From PALSA-1316 sp964499365 (GTDB taxonomy: Bacteria > Nitrospirota > Thermodesulfovibrionia > Thermodesulfovibrionales > UBA6898), in contig CAZCKU010000012.1 in assembly GCA_964499365.1 (NCBI GenBank), forward strand, positions 62,001 through 126,000: a stretch of 64,000 bases of DNA, written 5' to 3'. This document shows, piece by piece, positions 63,400-64,000 of this stretch (within the stretch, counting starts at the first letter, position 1; each line of letters opens with the position of its first letter). A model generated the notes under the pieces. The model had not been told where the DNA came from and did not search any database. It saw nothing but the letters and a program-made list of their open reading frames with translations. A program made the translations under genes and the position numbers.

Positions 63400-63669
63400 A
63401 TGAAAAAAAAGATCGCGGTATTCGTCAGGGAGAGGCAGGCAGAGGCGCTCAGGATGGCGGTCGGGCTGACCCTGGCCGATGACGACGTTACGGTGTTCGT
63501 GACGGGCAGAAAACTGGCAGACAGCGGCAACATCGGGATGAGCCTGGAGATGCTTCAGGAAATGGGGGCGCATATATACTCTGATAATCCTGAAAACAGC
63601 CTGGGAGTATTGACCCTTGCTGCTATTGCCCGAAAACTTCCTGAATTTGATGTGGTGGTGCCATATTAG
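63400..63669 (+). CDS. Small DsrE-like protein
   Basis: An 89-residue protein with a DsrE/F-like alpha/beta pattern: strand IAVFVRE, helix QAEALRMAVGLTLADDD, strand VTVFVTGRKL, then MLQEMGAHIYSDN. The family includes sulfur-transfer proteins, but no conserved Cys is present here, so sulfur transfer is unlikely. AGGTCAGG precedes the ATG. Call based on fold pattern only. Confidence 0.55.
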   Translation: MKKKIAVFVRERQAEALRMAVGLTLADDDVTVFVTGRKLADSGNIGMSLEMLQEMGAHIYSDNPENSLGVLTLAAIARKLPEFDVVVPY

Positions 63670-63896
63670 GCAGGTCTGCGGGCATCGCGGGAGTGCATCC
63701 ACGGACAGCGCACCTAAAGCTACAATTTCATGTTGACAACCCGTTCTCCGTAGATGCTATCTTAATACATGAGCACCATAATCTATGGCGGAAATTTCAG
63801 GGGAAACAAGAGGAGGTGGTTTACGGGAAAGTGACACCGCTTTTCGGGTAATATTTTTGGCATATCGTACAAATAAATAACGTAAGGGGAGAAAAT
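63670..63896. other. Intergenic region with candidate promoter
   Basis: Contains TTGACA at 63733-63738 with a loose -10 (TATCTT at 63758). AGGGGAG precedes the next ATG. No gene. Confidence 0.4.
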
Positions 63897-64000
63897 ATGA
63901 AGAAAAGTTTGTTCGTTGTTTTGATTGCCGCTCTCAGCTTCGGCGGTTACCTCGCTTATACCACTGTTGATTCGAAGACCGCGGTTGTTACCGCTGCCAA
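63897..64000 (+). CDS. Exported protein, 3' partial
   Basis: ATG 63897 follows AAGGGGAG. The visible 34 residues begin MKKSLFVVLIAALSFGGYLA, a signal peptide or anchor, then a polar Ala/Thr/Val-rich region. The gene runs past the window edge, so the protein cannot be identified. Confidence 0.6.
   Translation, partial: MKKSLFVVLIAALSFGGYLAYTTVDSKTAVVTAA

Overview
The window is a dense stretch of Gram-negative bacterial chromosome with about 52 genes. No ribosomal RNA, tRNA or marker gene fixes the taxon. The gene set suggests an anaerobic, signal-rich environmental bacterium of the Nitrospirota or former-Deltaproteobacteria type: a mercury-methylation cluster (hgcAB), a DapL-type lysine pathway gene, a CIRCE-controlled small heat-shock operon, many multi-PAS histidine kinases and a branched-chain amino acid ABC transporter. 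This assignment is an inference from content.

Layout. 1-6.8 kb: a PAS/GAF sensor fragment, a large periplasmic-binding-domain histidine kinase, a single-domain response regulator and a hybrid kinase, tightly coupled. 6.8-8.8 kb: a CobD/HisC-like PLP-fold protein whose catalytic lysine is replaced by Asn, and a DUF815 ATPase. 8.9-11.5 kb: overlapping threonine synthase and Cys/Met-metabolism PLP enzyme. 11.6-16.1 kb: a second periplasmic-sensor kinase with its REC-kinase partner, and a LysR regulator. 16.2-16.4 kb: a cluster of palindromic repeats. 16.4-20.2 kb: leuC, leuD, RidA, TauE-type exporter, phosphodiesterase. 20.3-23.5 kb: promoter plus CIRCE operator, three Hsp20 genes, then a DegP/HtrA protease. 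23.9-26.6 kb: a small CxxC metal-binding protein and a copper P-type ATPase whose N-terminal YHS domain is separated by a one-base shift in a T run.

26.6-34.8 kb looks like an accessory region: long non-coding gaps and AT-richer genes, including a secreted repeat protein, a GGDEF-variant protein, a membrane protein with its GbsR/MarR regulator, an SDR protein and a membrane protein. 34.8-40 kb (minus strand): HDOD protein and kinase, folK, dapL, and a large HPr kinase/PEPCK-like ATPase. 40.1-43.7 kb: a TPR-cNMP protein and, convergent to it, an AbrB-like gene, hgcA and hgcB. The three are translationally coupled behind a consensus promoter that abuts a perfect palindrome. 43.9-49.2 kb: a chemoreceptor and livHMGF without a binding protein. 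49.4-54.7 kb: a three-gene membrane/protease cassette (C39 peptidase, double beta-propeller/HEAT protein, gluzincin) between inverted copies of a dispersed repeat. 54.7-64 kb: a large Cache-PAS hybrid kinase, a secreted beta-helix protein, a radical SAM and glycosyltransferase pair, a small DsrE-like protein and the start of a secreted protein.

The most notable system is the hgc operon, which predicts mercury methylation. The least described candidates are the propeller/peptidase cassette, the lysine-less PLP-fold protein and the PEPCK-like ATPase. Function calls come from motifs read by eye; no database search was run.
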